Positions 37,004 to 46,922 of a stretch of 64,000 nucleotides of DNA are shown in pieces. How positions within the stretch are numbered: the stretch's first letter is position 1; the number at the start of each line of letters is the position of its first letter. Source of the DNA: Acinetobacter sp. WCHAc010034 (GTDB lineage Bacteria; Pseudomonadota; Gammaproteobacteria; Pseudomonadales; Moraxellaceae); assembly GCF_001696615.3 (NCBI RefSeq), contig NZ_CP032279.1, positions 124,001 through 188,000 of the forward strand, read 5' to 3'. The notes below the pieces were generated by a model. That model did not search any database, had not been told where the DNA came from, and saw only the letters and a program-made list of their open reading frames with translations. The position numbers and the translations under genes were made by a program.

Positions 37004-38377
37004 TCAGCTGAGGGTTTTCTCCATGGCGCCGCTTTTTTCAATTGGCGCCTGATGCGCTTTCGCGCCCTCAACCGAAGCTTTTAGATTTACCATACATACT
37101 GCAATGGCTGCAATGGCGCCAGGAATCGCAATCGCAAGGAAGTTCATTTGATGAGGCAGTTCAAGCGTCAATAATGCTCCAGTTAAAACCGGCCCGACAA
37201 TTGCGCCGATCCGGCCGATGCCTGATGCCCAGCCCATGCCGGTAGAGCGCACCGCAGCCGGATAGAACTGCGCAACAAAGGTATACAGCAGAATCTGTGA
37301 GCCAATGGTGGCAGCGCCTGCAACCGCAATTAAGCTGTACAGCACAAACTGCGGGCTGTTAAAGCCCAGCAGCACCAAAGCGATGGCGCCGACCGTAAAC
37401 ATAATGCTGAGCACCGGCTTCAAGTGGAACTTGTCCGCCAGCACGCCGCCGCCAATAGCGCCCGCCATGCCGCCGATATTCAGCGCGAACAGGAACAGCA
37501 TGCTTGCGCCGAGTGAATAGCCGGCTTGAATCATCAATTTCGGCAGCCAGCTTCCCAAGGCGTAAACCATCAGCAGGCACATGAAGAAAGCTACCCAGAA
37601 CATGGCGGTGCTGAAGGTGCGGCCTTGCTGAAATAAGGCTTTCAATGGCGCTTCATCGCCGGCCGCCGGCTCGTTCAGCTTAAACTGGGTTTGCGCGGAT
37701 ATCGGCTGTTCCGGTGCAATTTTCTGCACGATGCTCCGCACCTGTTCAGTCTGGCCTTTTTTGGTCAGGAACATCAGCGACTCCGGCAAAAACTTCCAAA
37801 TCAGCGGCAGCGCAAGAAATGGAATGCCGGCAAGATAGAACATGATTTTCCAGCCGTAATCCGCCACCAGCCATGTGCCCAGCAAGGCTGAAGCCATGCC
37901 GCCAATGGCATAGCCGCTGAACATGAGCGCGACCAAAGTGCTGCGGCTGCGTTTCGGCGCGTATTCAGTCATCAGCGCAACGACGTTGGGCATTACGCCG
38001 CCTATGCCTAAGCCGGCTAAAAAGCGTAAAATTCCGAACTCGACAGGTGCAGACGCAAATGCACCCAAAAAGGTGAATCCGCTGAAGATCGCTACGCAAA
38101 TCATGATGGTCTTTTTGCGGCCCAGCTTGTCAGACAGCGTGCCGAAAGACATTGCGCCGAACATCATGCCGAATAATGCGGTGCTGGCCAGCAGGCCGGC
38201 CTGAACTGCGGACAGCGCCCATTCCTGCATCAGCAGCGGCAATGCCACGCCATAAATCACTAAATCATAACCGTCAAAAATAATGATCATCAGGCACCAG
38301 ATTAATACGCCCCAATGGAATGGCGTAAACTTGGCTTCATCAACAATTGAGTTGATATTGATCTGTTCTGTATTCAC
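37004..38377 (-). CDS. benK: MFS benzoate permease (AAHS family), BenK-like
   Basis: 457 aa with twelve predicted helices. The aromatic acid:H+ symporter signatures are present: FDGYDLVIYG in helix 1, GTLSDKLGRKKTIM in the 2-3 loop, and RFLAGLGIGGVMPNVVALMTEY in helix 4. Start is GTG at 38377 with AGGAGG seven bases upstream. BenK, PcaK and MucK are close relatives; position beside the ben/cat genes and benP favours benzoate. The element at 38842 lies just upstream and separates benK from its likely regulator. Confidence 0.87.
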   Translation of the reverse strand: MNTEQININSIVDEAKFTPFHWGVLIWCLMIIIFDGYDLVIYGVALPLLMQEWALSAVQAGLLASTALFGMMFGAMSFGTLSDKLGRKKTIMICVAIFSGFTFLGAFASAPVEFGILRFLAGLGIGGVMPNVVALMTEYAPKRSRSTLVALMFSGYAIGGMASALLGTWLVADYGWKIMFYLAGIPFLALPLIWKFLPESLMFLTKKGQTEQVRSIVQKIAPEQPISAQTQFKLNEPAAGDEAPLKALFQQGRTFSTAMFWVAFFMCLLMVYALGSWLPKLMIQAGYSLGASMLFLFALNIGGMAGAIGGGVLADKFHLKPVLSIMFTVGAIALVLLGFNSPQFVLYSLIAVAGAATIGSQILLYTFVAQFYPAAVRSTGMGWASGIGRIGAIVGPVLTGALLTLELPHQMNFLAIAIPGAIAAIAVCMVNLKASVEGAKAHQAPIEKSGAMEKTLS

Positions 38378-38466
38378 GGTGAGCCTCCTGCTTGTGAATG
38401 TTCCTAATTTTCAGAAACAATGAGGCAAAGGCTTTTTGATGTCCAAAACCGATTAGCTCTAAATTT

Positions 38467-38481
38467 ATACCTTTAAAGTCG
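38467..38481. promoter_or_regulatory. Weak BenM/CatM-like site upstream of benK
   Basis: ATAC-CTTTAAA-GTCG matches the ATAC-N7-GTAT consensus at six of eight positions and shares the ATACCTT start with the two better sites near catB. It lies about 90 bp upstream of the benK GTG. Confidence 0.3.
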
Positions 38482-38641
38482 TTTTAAGAAAATTTTTAAG
38501 AAGAAACAACGAATTAAAAACAAAAACTGGAAAAGCGCGTCCCGCTGAAATCTCGCAGGATAGCCGCATGGCATGGACTGCCGGCAAAAAAGCAAACTCA
38601 AAATAAGGCTTTGAATCTGCTTCAGCTGCGCTTTTTATACG

Positions 38642-38841
38642 ATGAATATGACGACTATAGCTAAAATTCTAAAGTCTGTATTACAGCACATAGCACTGAA
38701 TTTTAGTCGAGTTAACTATTTCGGCAATTTTAACGATGATGCTTGCACTGCCTCATTTTTCTTTAAAAGTTTCAATGGCTTTGCGCAGGCAAGATTTTAC
38801 TTTGGAAAGACCCAAAGATACCGTCTCAGAGGTCAAGAGGA
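38642..38841 (+). pseudogene. Degenerate reading frame, possible transposase remnant cut by the IS110 element
   Basis: The plus strand begins MNMTTIAKILKSVLQHIALNFSR and then, with one frame change near 38705-38715, continues VELTISAILTMMLALPHFSLKVSMALRR and DFTLERPKDTVSEVKR up to the IS110 transposase stop. Both halves look coding. The first part resembles N-termini of IS4-type transposases in style, but I cannot assign it. A CTAAAATTC/GAATTTTAG inverted repeat (38661-38669, 38698-38706) lies inside. The region 38378-38640 is the benK promoter region. Confidence 0.35.
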
Positions 38842-39831
38842 TTATTGAGAATTGGCGCAATAATTCTCCTGATAAGGCCGCTGGTGCTTGAGTACGCCAT
38901 AACAAAGATGAATCAGCTTCCTCATTGCAGCGCCAACCGCCATCATCTTGGTTTTGCCATTGGCCAGCAGCCTGTCATTCATCCCCTTTATGTGGGGATT
39001 ATGCCGGGTTGCGACAATCGCCGCCATATATAAGCCGGCCCGTATTTTCGACGGGCCGGCTTTGGATAGGCGGCTCCTGCCGTGAATGGAGCTGCCCGAC
39101 TGCCTTTGAATGGGCACCAGGCCGGCAAAGGCCGCCGCCTGGCTCGCCCTTTCAAAAGCATGGCTGCGCAAGAAGCTGAGCATTAATAAACTGGTCCGGT
39201 CTGCAATGGCCGGAATGCTGCTGAGCAGCGCCTTGTCATTTTTTAAATCAGGATGCTGATCAATGTGGTCATCAATCTGCCGGTCGAGATCCTGAATATG
39301 CCTGCTTAACTGCTTAATATTCTTATGGATCGACTGAAGTACCGGTTCTATCGTGAAGGTAGACTCCGCTTTTTCCAAACGGTTTTCTTCACGCTGCAGA
39401 TCTTCACCAAGCACAGCCCTTCGATCCAGCAAAGCATTCAGCAGTTGAATATGTCCAGGCAGAGGCTGCCAAAAATGCAGATCCGCAGTCATCGCAAACC
39501 GGGCCAGAACTTCACTGTCAGCCTTGTCTGTCTTATTCAGCCTGGACATGCTCTGAGCAAAATACCGGGCTCTGGCGGGATTCGCCACACAGACTTGAAA
39601 GCCTGCATCAAATAAATATCCAGCTAGGCGTTCATGATAGACAGAAGTGGCTTCCATTAAGGCAATGGCCTGCGCAGGGCCTGCAGCATGATGATTCAGC
39701 CAGGCCTGAAGCTGTTCAAAGCCTTTGGGCGTATTCGGAAAGGTTTTGGTTTTCTTTTTGCCTGCAGAATCTTCTAAAATCAGACAGCAGTCAATTTTAG
39801 CTTTTGCAATATCAATACCGAGATAAAACAT
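38842..39831 (-). CDS. IS110-family transposase
   Basis: 329-aa protein with the DEDD-type N-terminal RuvC-like domain: GIDIAKAKIDCCLIL (first Asp), ALMEATSVYHERLAGYL (Glu), and RLNKTDKADSEVLARFA (Asp pair). The C-terminal Transposase_20 domain has LLSSIPAIADRTSLLML and the segment AGLVPIQRQSGSSIHGRSRLSKAG with the catalytic serine region. The full length is intact, so the element may be active. AGGTAAG precedes the ATG. It lies between benK and the LysR gene, all on the minus strand. The long non-coding part on the 5' side fits the IS110 rather than the IS1111 subgroup. Confidence 0.93.
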   Translation of the reverse strand: MFYLGIDIAKAKIDCCLILEDSAGKKKTKTFPNTPKGFEQLQAWLNHHAAGPAQAIALMEATSVYHERLAGYLFDAGFQVCVANPARARYFAQSMSRLNKTDKADSEVLARFAMTADLHFWQPLPGHIQLLNALLDRRAVLGEDLQREENRLEKAESTFTIEPVLQSIHKNIKQLSRHIQDLDRQIDDHIDQHPDLKNDKALLSSIPAIADRTSLLMLSFLRSHAFERASQAAAFAGLVPIQRQSGSSIHGRSRLSKAGPSKIRAGLYMAAIVATRHNPHIKGMNDRLLANGKTKMMAVGAAMRKLIHLCYGVLKHQRPYQENYCANSQ

Positions 39832-40137
39832 AATCTTACCTGCCTTATTTATTCAATTATTTTTTTCAGCATAACCGCCGTCTTTTCTTGCGAATCCAGC
39901 ATCGAGGTGCTTAGTTACCGTCCAGAGTTGTGCAGGCAGTCAGGGCAAACAGCAGGTTTTATCTTTGGGCCAAACTTTAAGTTTTAGTAAACAACCAAAC
40001 TCTGCTGTTTGCGTATAGTGAGAGCTAATCACTATGTGAATTAAGATACAAGTAAGCAAAAGTCTTTTGTTGCCCATACACGGCGTCCTGAGCCAGTTTT
40101 AAGCACTGCTTTTAAACGCAGCGCAAGGATGGGCAAC
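38842..40137 (-). mobile_element. IS110-family insertion sequence (boundaries approximate)
   Basis: It contains an intact IS110-type transposase gene and a structured non-coding region of about 300 bp upstream of it. The family has no terminal inverted repeats and often no target duplication, so the ends cannot be read directly. The 3' end must lie close to the transposase stop at 38842. The 5' end is set here at the outer arm of the last hairpin but may extend to about 40200. Confidence 0.7.
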
Positions 40138-40140
40138 GTG
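39846..40140 (-). ncRNA. Candidate bridge RNA region of the IS110 element
   Basis: Upstream of the transposase two long hairpins are visible: GTTGCCCAT/ATGGGCAAC (40069-40077, 40129-40137), with an inner TTTAAAAGCA/TGCTTAAAA pair, and CAAACAGCAG/CTGCTGTTTG (39946-39955, 40002-40011) around a 46-nt internal region containing AGTTTGG twice. IS110 elements encode a structured bridge RNA in exactly this 5' end. The exact RNA ends and guide loops cannot be assigned by eye. Confidence 0.45.
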
Positions 40141-40276
40141 CTGCATCCATGCCGCACACACGTATCCAAAGTTTATTTACTAGGAAGCTGAAAGCTAAGG
40201 TGATTTTTACGGAATCGTGTAAGCAAACTTAGCTAAATGACTAAGCTGCGCAGCGCTAGACAGGCGCACTTCAGGG

Positions 40277-41191
40277 CTAAATAACCGCCCTGTCATATGC
40301 AATTGCTTCCAAGTCATAGACTTGATAGATGCAGTCAAATAATGAACGGATATCATCGCTTTCATCCAGCGCGCGGATGGCGAGAAAAATTGGACTGACG
40401 GCGCCGTCATCCAGCAAAGGAATATAGTGCAAATGCGGCAGCTGAATGGTTTTGGCGCTGTCCGGCACAATGCAGATGCCTTCGCCGGCAGCCACAAGGC
40501 CCAGCGCCAGCTGGATTTCACGGACTTCTTTTAAGCTTTTCGGGTCCAAGCTGTATTCGGAAAACAGATGCCTGACCTGGGTGGAAAAATTCGGTTTGGG
40601 CTGGCTAGGGTATAAAAATAGGTTTTCATCAACAATATCGGCCAAATAAACGCCTTGATGCTGCTGCGCAAAGGGGTGGCTGGCATGCACCGCCACCAGC
40701 AGCGGCTCTTCCCGCAATAACACGCGGCGCACGGCCGGGTCTGAAATGCGTAGGCGCCCAAAGCCGACATCAATCCGCCCTTCCTTTAAGGCCTGAATTT
40801 GGTCTTTGGTGCTCATTTCCACCAGTTCAATTTTCAAATTCGGGTGCTGCTGGCGGAATAAATACACAATTTTAGGCAGCAGGCCGTACAGCAGCGAGCC
40901 GACAAAACCCATGGTTACGGTTTTTTCGACCAGGCCGATGCGCTGCGTCATGGCTTTGATCTCTTCGGCATTAGACAAAAGTTTAACGGCGTGCTGATAA
41001 AAGAACTGTCCCGCTTCCGTCGTTTTCAGCGGCCGGCTGCCGCGCTCAAACAGCTGTATGCCAAGTTCCGCTTCAAGGTTCTGAATTTGCCGGCTTAAAG
41101 GCGGCTGGGCGATGAAAAGGCGCTCAGCTGCCTTGGTAAAGCTCTGCTCTTCTACCACGGCTGCGTAATAACGGAGGTGTCTAAGTTCCAT
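40277..41191 (-). CDS. benM: BenM/CatM-type LysR regulator of benzoate and catechol genes
   Basis: 304 aa from the ATG at 41191 (MELRHLRYY...), the standard BenM/CatM start; the frame is open to 41245. The N-terminal HTH (SFTKAAERLFIAQPPLSRQIQ) and the muconate-binding domain are intact. Effector-site residues known from BenM are conserved: R146, R160 (in RRVLLREEP) and a Tyr at 292 aligned with BenM Tyr293, which together form the secondary benzoate site; CatM has His at 160. It is divergent from catB, the CatM position, but its effector residues are BenM-like, so it may serve both roles. No second copy is in the window. Confidence 0.88.
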   Translation of the reverse strand: MELRHLRYYAAVVEEQSFTKAAERLFIAQPPLSRQIQNLEAELGIQLFERGSRPLKTTEAGQFFYQHAVKLLSNAEEIKAMTQRIGLVEKTVTMGFVGSLLYGLLPKIVYLFRQQHPNLKIELVEMSTKDQIQALKEGRIDVGFGRLRISDPAVRRVLLREEPLLVAVHASHPFAQQHQGVYLADIVDENLFLYPSQPKPNFSTQVRHLFSEYSLDPKSLKEVREIQLALGLVAAGEGICIVPDSAKTIQLPHLHYIPLLDDGAVSPIFLAIRALDESDDIRSLFDCIYQVYDLEAIAYDRAVI

Positions 41192-41198
41192 GGCTTCA

Positions 41199-41213
41199 AT
41201 ACCTTTTAGATAT
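41199..41213. promoter_or_regulatory. BenM/CatM-like operator, regulator-proximal
   Basis: ATAC-CTTTTAG-ATAT matches ATAC-N7-GTAT with one mismatch. It lies 8 bp from the regulator ATG, suggesting autoregulation. Confidence 0.45.
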
Positions 41214-41250
41214 ATAAAAATGCGAATTTGATCTTCGACAGTCAAATACT

Positions 41251-41265
41251 ATTCTTTTAAGGTAT
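41251..41265. promoter_or_regulatory. BenM/CatM operator, catB-proximal
   Basis: ATTC-TTTTAAG-GTAT is the ATTC-N7-GTAT form described for BenM/CatM secondary sites, with a T-N11-A core. An ATAC lies just before it (41246-41249). It is about 40 bp upstream of the catB ATG. The spacing of about 52 bp between the centres of this site and the one at 41199 suits one LysR tetramer. Confidence 0.6.
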
Positions 41266-41306
41266 ATCACAAGAGACACATTAGGCAAGACCAAGAAGAG
41301 TTCAAG

Positions 41307-42416
41307 ATGTATAAATCAGTTGAAACTTTGCTCGTCGAAATTCCGACCATCCGCCCGCACAAAATGGCTGTGGCGACCATGCAGACTCAAACTCTCGTCT
41401 TAGTAAAAATCACCGCTGAAGATGGGCTGACCGGCTGGGGCGAAGCTACCACGATTGGCGGCTTGGGCTACGGCGAAGAAAGCCCTGAAAGTGTAAAGAC
41501 TAATATTGAAACTTATTTTGCGCCACTGCTGAAATCTTTAAAAGGCCTGAATGTTGCGCAAACCATGCAGGCCATTAAGCGCAATATCAACGGCAACCGC
41601 TTCGCCAAATGCGCGGTTCAAACTGCGCTGCTGGACATTCAGGCCAAGCGCTTAGGCCAGCCTTTAAGCGAGGTATTAGGCGGCCGCCTGCAGAACAGCA
41701 TTCCGGTGCTGTGGGTGCTGGCTTCCGGCGATACTGGCAAAGACATTGCAGAAGCGCAGAAAATGATTGCGGCTCAGCGCCACAATATTTTCAAGCTGAA
41801 AATCGGCTCACGCGCCGTAGAAGCTGACGTAGAACATGTGCTGGCAATCAAGCAGGCGCTGGGCAAGGACATTTCAATCCGCGTGGATGTCAACCGCGCC
41901 TGGTCAGAGCTGGAAGCAGTTAAAGGCATTAGCCTTCTGCAGAATGGCGGCGTGGATCTGATTGAACAGCCTTGCGCAATTGACAATATTGACGCCATGG
42001 AGCGCCTGACCCGCAAGTTTGATATCGCCATTATGGCGGATGAATCGCTGATGGGGCCGCACAGCGCGTATCACTTGGCGAAGCGCAATGCCGCCTCAGT
42101 TTTTGCGGTCAAAATTGCGCAGTCCGGCGGCCTGATTGAAGGCTGCGAAGTGGGCAAAATTGCCAAGCTGGCGGGCATTGACCTGTACGGCGGCACCATG
42201 CTGGAAGGCCCGGTCGGCACCATTGCTTCCGCGCACGCCTTTTCAACCTTTGAAAGCCTGGCTTACGGTACGGAATTATTCGGCCCATTGCTGCTGACTG
42301 AAGAAATTTTAAAGACCCCGCTTCAATACCGGAACTTTGAACTGGCTGTTCCCCAACAGGCCGGCCTAGGCATTGAACTGGATGAAGACAAACTTGACAA
42401 CTTGCGCCGCAGCTGA
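41307..42416 (+). CDS. catB: Muconate cycloisomerase
   Basis: 369-aa enolase-superfamily enzyme converting cis,cis-muconate to muconolactone. Catalytic Lys pair in FKLKIG (K163/K165), metal ligands D194 (IRVDVNRAW), E220 (DLIEQP) and D245 (MADESL), and the second-barrel-side base K269 (FAVKI) are all present. First gene of the long ben-cat run, 115 bp from the divergent regulator. A purine-rich AAGAAGAG precedes the ATG. In A. baylyi catB heads catBCIJFD; here only catC follows before catA. Confidence 0.95.
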   Translation: MYKSVETLLVEIPTIRPHKMAVATMQTQTLVLVKITAEDGLTGWGEATTIGGLGYGEESPESVKTNIETYFAPLLKSLKGLNVAQTMQAIKRNINGNRFAKCAVQTALLDIQAKRLGQPLSEVLGGRLQNSIPVLWVLASGDTGKDIAEAQKMIAAQRHNIFKLKIGSRAVEADVEHVLAIKQALGKDISIRVDVNRAWSELEAVKGISLLQNGGVDLIEQPCAIDNIDAMERLTRKFDIAIMADESLMGPHSAYHLAKRNAASVFAVKIAQSGGLIEGCEVGKIAKLAGIDLYGGTMLEGPVGTIASAHAFSTFESLAYGTELFGPLLLTEEILKTPLQYRNFELAVPQQAGLGIELDEDKLDNLRRS

Positions 42417-42440
42417 GCAGGCCGAAATAAGGAGCTTCAC

Positions 42441-42731
42441 ATGCTTTTCCAAGTCCGCATGGATGTAAATATTCCACTCGATATGCCGGCAGAAAAAGCC
42501 AATGAAATTAAGGCTATTGAAAAGGCCTATTCACAGGATTTGCAGCGTCAGGGCAAATGGCGCCACATCTGGCGCATTACCGGGCAGTATTCCAACATCA
42601 GCATTTTTGATGTGGCCAGCAACGAAGAGCTGCACAGCATTCTGCAGGGCCTGCCGCTGTATCCCTACATGAACATCGAAGTGATGGCGCTGAACCGCCA
42701 CCCGTCATCTGTCCGTGAAGATGACAGCTGA
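42441..42731 (+). CDS. catC: Muconolactone delta-isomerase
   Basis: 96-aa small ferredoxin-fold isomerase that turns muconolactone into beta-ketoadipate enol-lactone. The typical start MLFQVRMDVNIPLDMP and the central WRIAGQYSNISIFDV-like segment (here WRITGQYSNISIFDVASNEEL), plus the LPLYPYMNIEVMALNRHPSS tail, identify it clearly. It is 24 bp after catB, with AAGGAG upstream. A decamer in the known structures. The next gene, catA, is 156 bp away across a hairpin. Confidence 0.95.
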   Translation: MLFQVRMDVNIPLDMPAEKANEIKAIEKAYSQDLQRQGKWRHIWRITGQYSNISIFDVASNEELHSILQGLPLYPYMNIEVMALNRHPSSVREDDS

Positions 42732-42744
42732 TTTTGAACGCTTT

Positions 42745-42774
42745 TGATGCTGCCGGAGAGCGCCGGCAGCATCA
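42745..42774. other. Intercistronic hairpin between catC and catA
   Basis: TGATGCTGCCGG (42745-42756) and CCGGCAGCATCA (42763-42774) form a perfect 12-bp stem with a 6-nt loop, followed by a run of As, not Ts. It therefore is not a canonical plus-strand terminator and may instead mark an mRNA processing or stability point within the long operon. Confidence 0.6.
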
Positions 42775-42887
42775 AAAAAAAACAGCATTCCAAGGGCAAT
42801 TAAACAAGGACCGTGGCAGCCAATTTTCTCTGCAGAGCAAAGAGAAAGCCAGCCACCAAAATGAAAGCATACTTAAGGAGCAATAGT

Positions 42888-43808
42888 ATGAACCGTCAGC
42901 AAATTGATGCACTGGTCAAAACCATGAATGTGGACACCGCAACCGGCCCGGTTGATGCGCGTGTGCAGCAGATCACCGTCCGCTTATTGGGCGATTTATT
43001 TCAGGCGATTGAAGACCTTGATATTTCACAAAGCGAACTGTGGAAAGGCCTTGAATACTTTACCGATGCCGGACAGGCCAATGAACTGGGCCTTTTGGCC
43101 GCAGGACTGGGCTTAGAGCATTATTTGGATTTGCGCGCCGATGAAGCCGATGCCAAAGCCGGCATTACAGGCGGCACGCCGCGCACGATTGAAGGCCCGC
43201 TGTATGTTGCAGGCGCGCCTGAATCAACCGGTTTTGCGCGCATGGATGACGGCGCGGAAGAAGGCAAAATTCCGACATTATTCATTGAAGGCACGATTAC
43301 CGATACTGACGGCAGCATCATTGAAGGCGCGAAAGTTGAAGTTTGGCATGCCAACAGCCTAGGCAACTACTCGTTCTTTGATAAGTCGCAGTCTGAGTTC
43401 AATTTGCGCCGCACCATCCTGTCAGATCAGGACGGCAAATATGTTGCGCAAACCACCATGCCGGTTGGCTACGGCTGCCCGCCGCAAGGCACCACGCAGT
43501 TTGTCCTGAACAAGCTGGGCCGTCACGGCAACCGCCCTTCCCATGTGCATTATTTCGTTTCTGCGCCGGGCTACCGCAAACTGACTACGCAATTCAACAT
43601 TGAAGGCGACAAATACCTTTGGGATGACTTTGCGTTTGCAACCCGTGACGGCCTTGTAGCTACAGCAGCTGACGTCACCGATGAAGCTGAAATTGCCCGC
43701 CGCGGCCTAAGCCAGCCATTCAAGCACATCAGCTTCAATGTTGAACTGGTGAAAGAGCAGCAGGCTGCGCCAAGCACCGAAGTTGACCGCCGCCGCGCAA
43801 GTGCTTAA
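42888..43808 (+). CDS. catA: Catechol 1,2-dioxygenase (intradiol)
   Basis: 306 aa from the ATG at 42888 with AAGGAG eight bases upstream; the longer frame from 42813 is not needed. The non-haem Fe(III) ligands are intact: Tyr161 (NYSFFD), Tyr195 (VGYGCP), His219 and His221 (SHVHYF). The N-terminal helical linker domain used for dimerisation is present. It cleaves catechol to cis,cis-muconate. Its position between catC and benA differs from A. baylyi, where catA lies separately. The Arg-rich C-terminal tail (VDRRRASA) is unusual but short. Confidence 0.95.
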   Translation: MNRQQIDALVKTMNVDTATGPVDARVQQITVRLLGDLFQAIEDLDISQSELWKGLEYFTDAGQANELGLLAAGLGLEHYLDLRADEADAKAGITGGTPRTIEGPLYVAGAPESTGFARMDDGAEEGKIPTLFIEGTITDTDGSIIEGAKVEVWHANSLGNYSFFDKSQSEFNLRRTILSDQDGKYVAQTTMPVGYGCPPQGTTQFVLNKLGRHGNRPSHVHYFVSAPGYRKLTTQFNIEGDKYLWDDFAFATRDGLVATAADVTDEAEIARRGLSQPFKHISFNVELVKEQQAAPSTEVDRRRASA

Positions 43809-43886
43809 TCAACCAATGGAACTGAAATGCATGCCCCGCGCATCATTTCAGTGACTTCCTCTCATTTGGAAAGTCGGAGAACGGAC

Positions 43887-45280
43887 ATGCCTCGTATTCC
43901 AGTAATTAATACCAGCCACCTCGATCGTATTGACGAACTTTTAGTCGACGATTACGACAGCGGCGAATTTAAGCTTCACCGTTCTGTATTTACAGATCAA
44001 GCCCTCTTTGACCTGGAGATGAAATACATCTTTGAAGGCAACTGGGTATACTTGGCGCACGAGAGCCAAATTCCAAACAACAACGATTTCTATACCACGC
44101 ATATTGGCCGCCAGCCGATCATCATTGCGCGCAACCGCAATGGCGAACTGAATGCCATGATCAACGCCTGCTCGCACCGCGGCGCGCAGCTGTGCCGGCA
44201 TAAAAAAGGCAACAAAGCGACCTATACCTGCCCGTTCCACGGCTGGACGTTCAACAACTCAGGCAAGCTGCTGAAAGTTAAAGACCCAAGTGATGCGGGC
44301 TATTCAGACTGCTTTAATCAGGACGGTTCACACGACCTGAAAAAAGTCGCGCGTTTTGAAAGCTATCAAGGCTTCCTATTCGGCAGCCTGAATCCTGATG
44401 TGCCGTCTTTGGCGGAATTCCTTGGCGAAACCGCTAAAATCATTGACATGATTGCCGGCCAGTCAGATCAGGGCCTGGAAGTGCTGCGCGGCTCTTCAAC
44501 TTACACCTATGAAGGCAACTGGAAGCTGACCGCTGAAAATGGCGCGGACGGCTATCACGTTTCCGCCGTGCACTGGAACTACGCTGCCACAACCCAGCAC
44601 CGCAAAGAGGCGCAGGCGGCGGACAATATCCGCGCAATGAGCGCCGGTTCATGGGGCAAGCAAGGCGGCGGTTCTTACGGCTTTGAACACGGCCACATGC
44701 TGCTGTGGACGCAATGGGCCAACCCTGAAGACCGCCCGAACTTCAGCAAAGCCGGTGAATATACCGCTGCCTTTGGCGCGCCGATGTCAAAATGGATGAT
44801 TGAGCGCTCGCGCAACCTGTGCCTGTATCCAAACGTTTACCTGATGGACCAGTTCGGCTCGCAAATCCGCGTGCTGCGCCCGATTTCGGTCAATAAAACG
44901 GAAGTAACCATTTACTGCATCGCCCCTGTAGGCGAAGCGCCGGAAGCGCGCGCGCGCCGCATCCGCCAGTATGAAGACTTCTTCAATGCCTCAGGCATGG
45001 CCACGCCGGATGACTTGGAAGAGTTCCGCGCCTGCCAGGCCGGCTATGCAGGCATTGAGCTGGAATGGAACGATATGTGCCGCGGCTCAAAACACTGGAT
45101 TCACGGGCCGGATGAGGCCGCCAATGAAATCGGCTTAAAGCCGGTGCTCAGCGGCATTAAAACTGAAGATGAAGGCCTGTATTTGGCGCAGCATCAATAC
45201 TGGCTGCAGATGATGAAAAAAGCCATTCAGTCCGAAAAAATGCTGGCCGAATCAGAAGCCGCAGCCATGGGAGAAAGCGC

Positions 45281-45284
<4 letters not shown>
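43887..45284 (+). CDS. benA: Benzoate 1,2-dioxygenase, large (alpha) subunit
   Basis: 465 aa from the ATG at 43887 (GGAG seven bases upstream). N-terminal Rieske domain with CxH and CxxH in [11 protein letters not shown] and [10 protein letters not shown]; catalytic domain with the mononuclear iron ligands in [13 protein letters not shown] (the bridging Asp and two His) and a further acidic ligand downstream. It binds benzoate and O2 and forms the cis-diol with the beta subunit BenB and reductase BenC. It overlaps benB by 4 bp (ATGA). Confidence 0.95.
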
Positions 45285-46902
<1,618 letters not shown>

Positions 46903-46922
46903 AAATAAGGAGAATCAGTAAA

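Noticed and set aside
40207..40521. 104-codon minus-strand frame overlapping the LysR C-terminus
   Set aside because: It overlaps the regulator gene in another frame; the LysR frame has full-length family motifs.
42745..42774. catC-catA hairpin as a rho-independent terminator
   Set aside because: The stem is followed by A residues, not Ts, on the plus strand; a terminator here would also cut the pathway in two.
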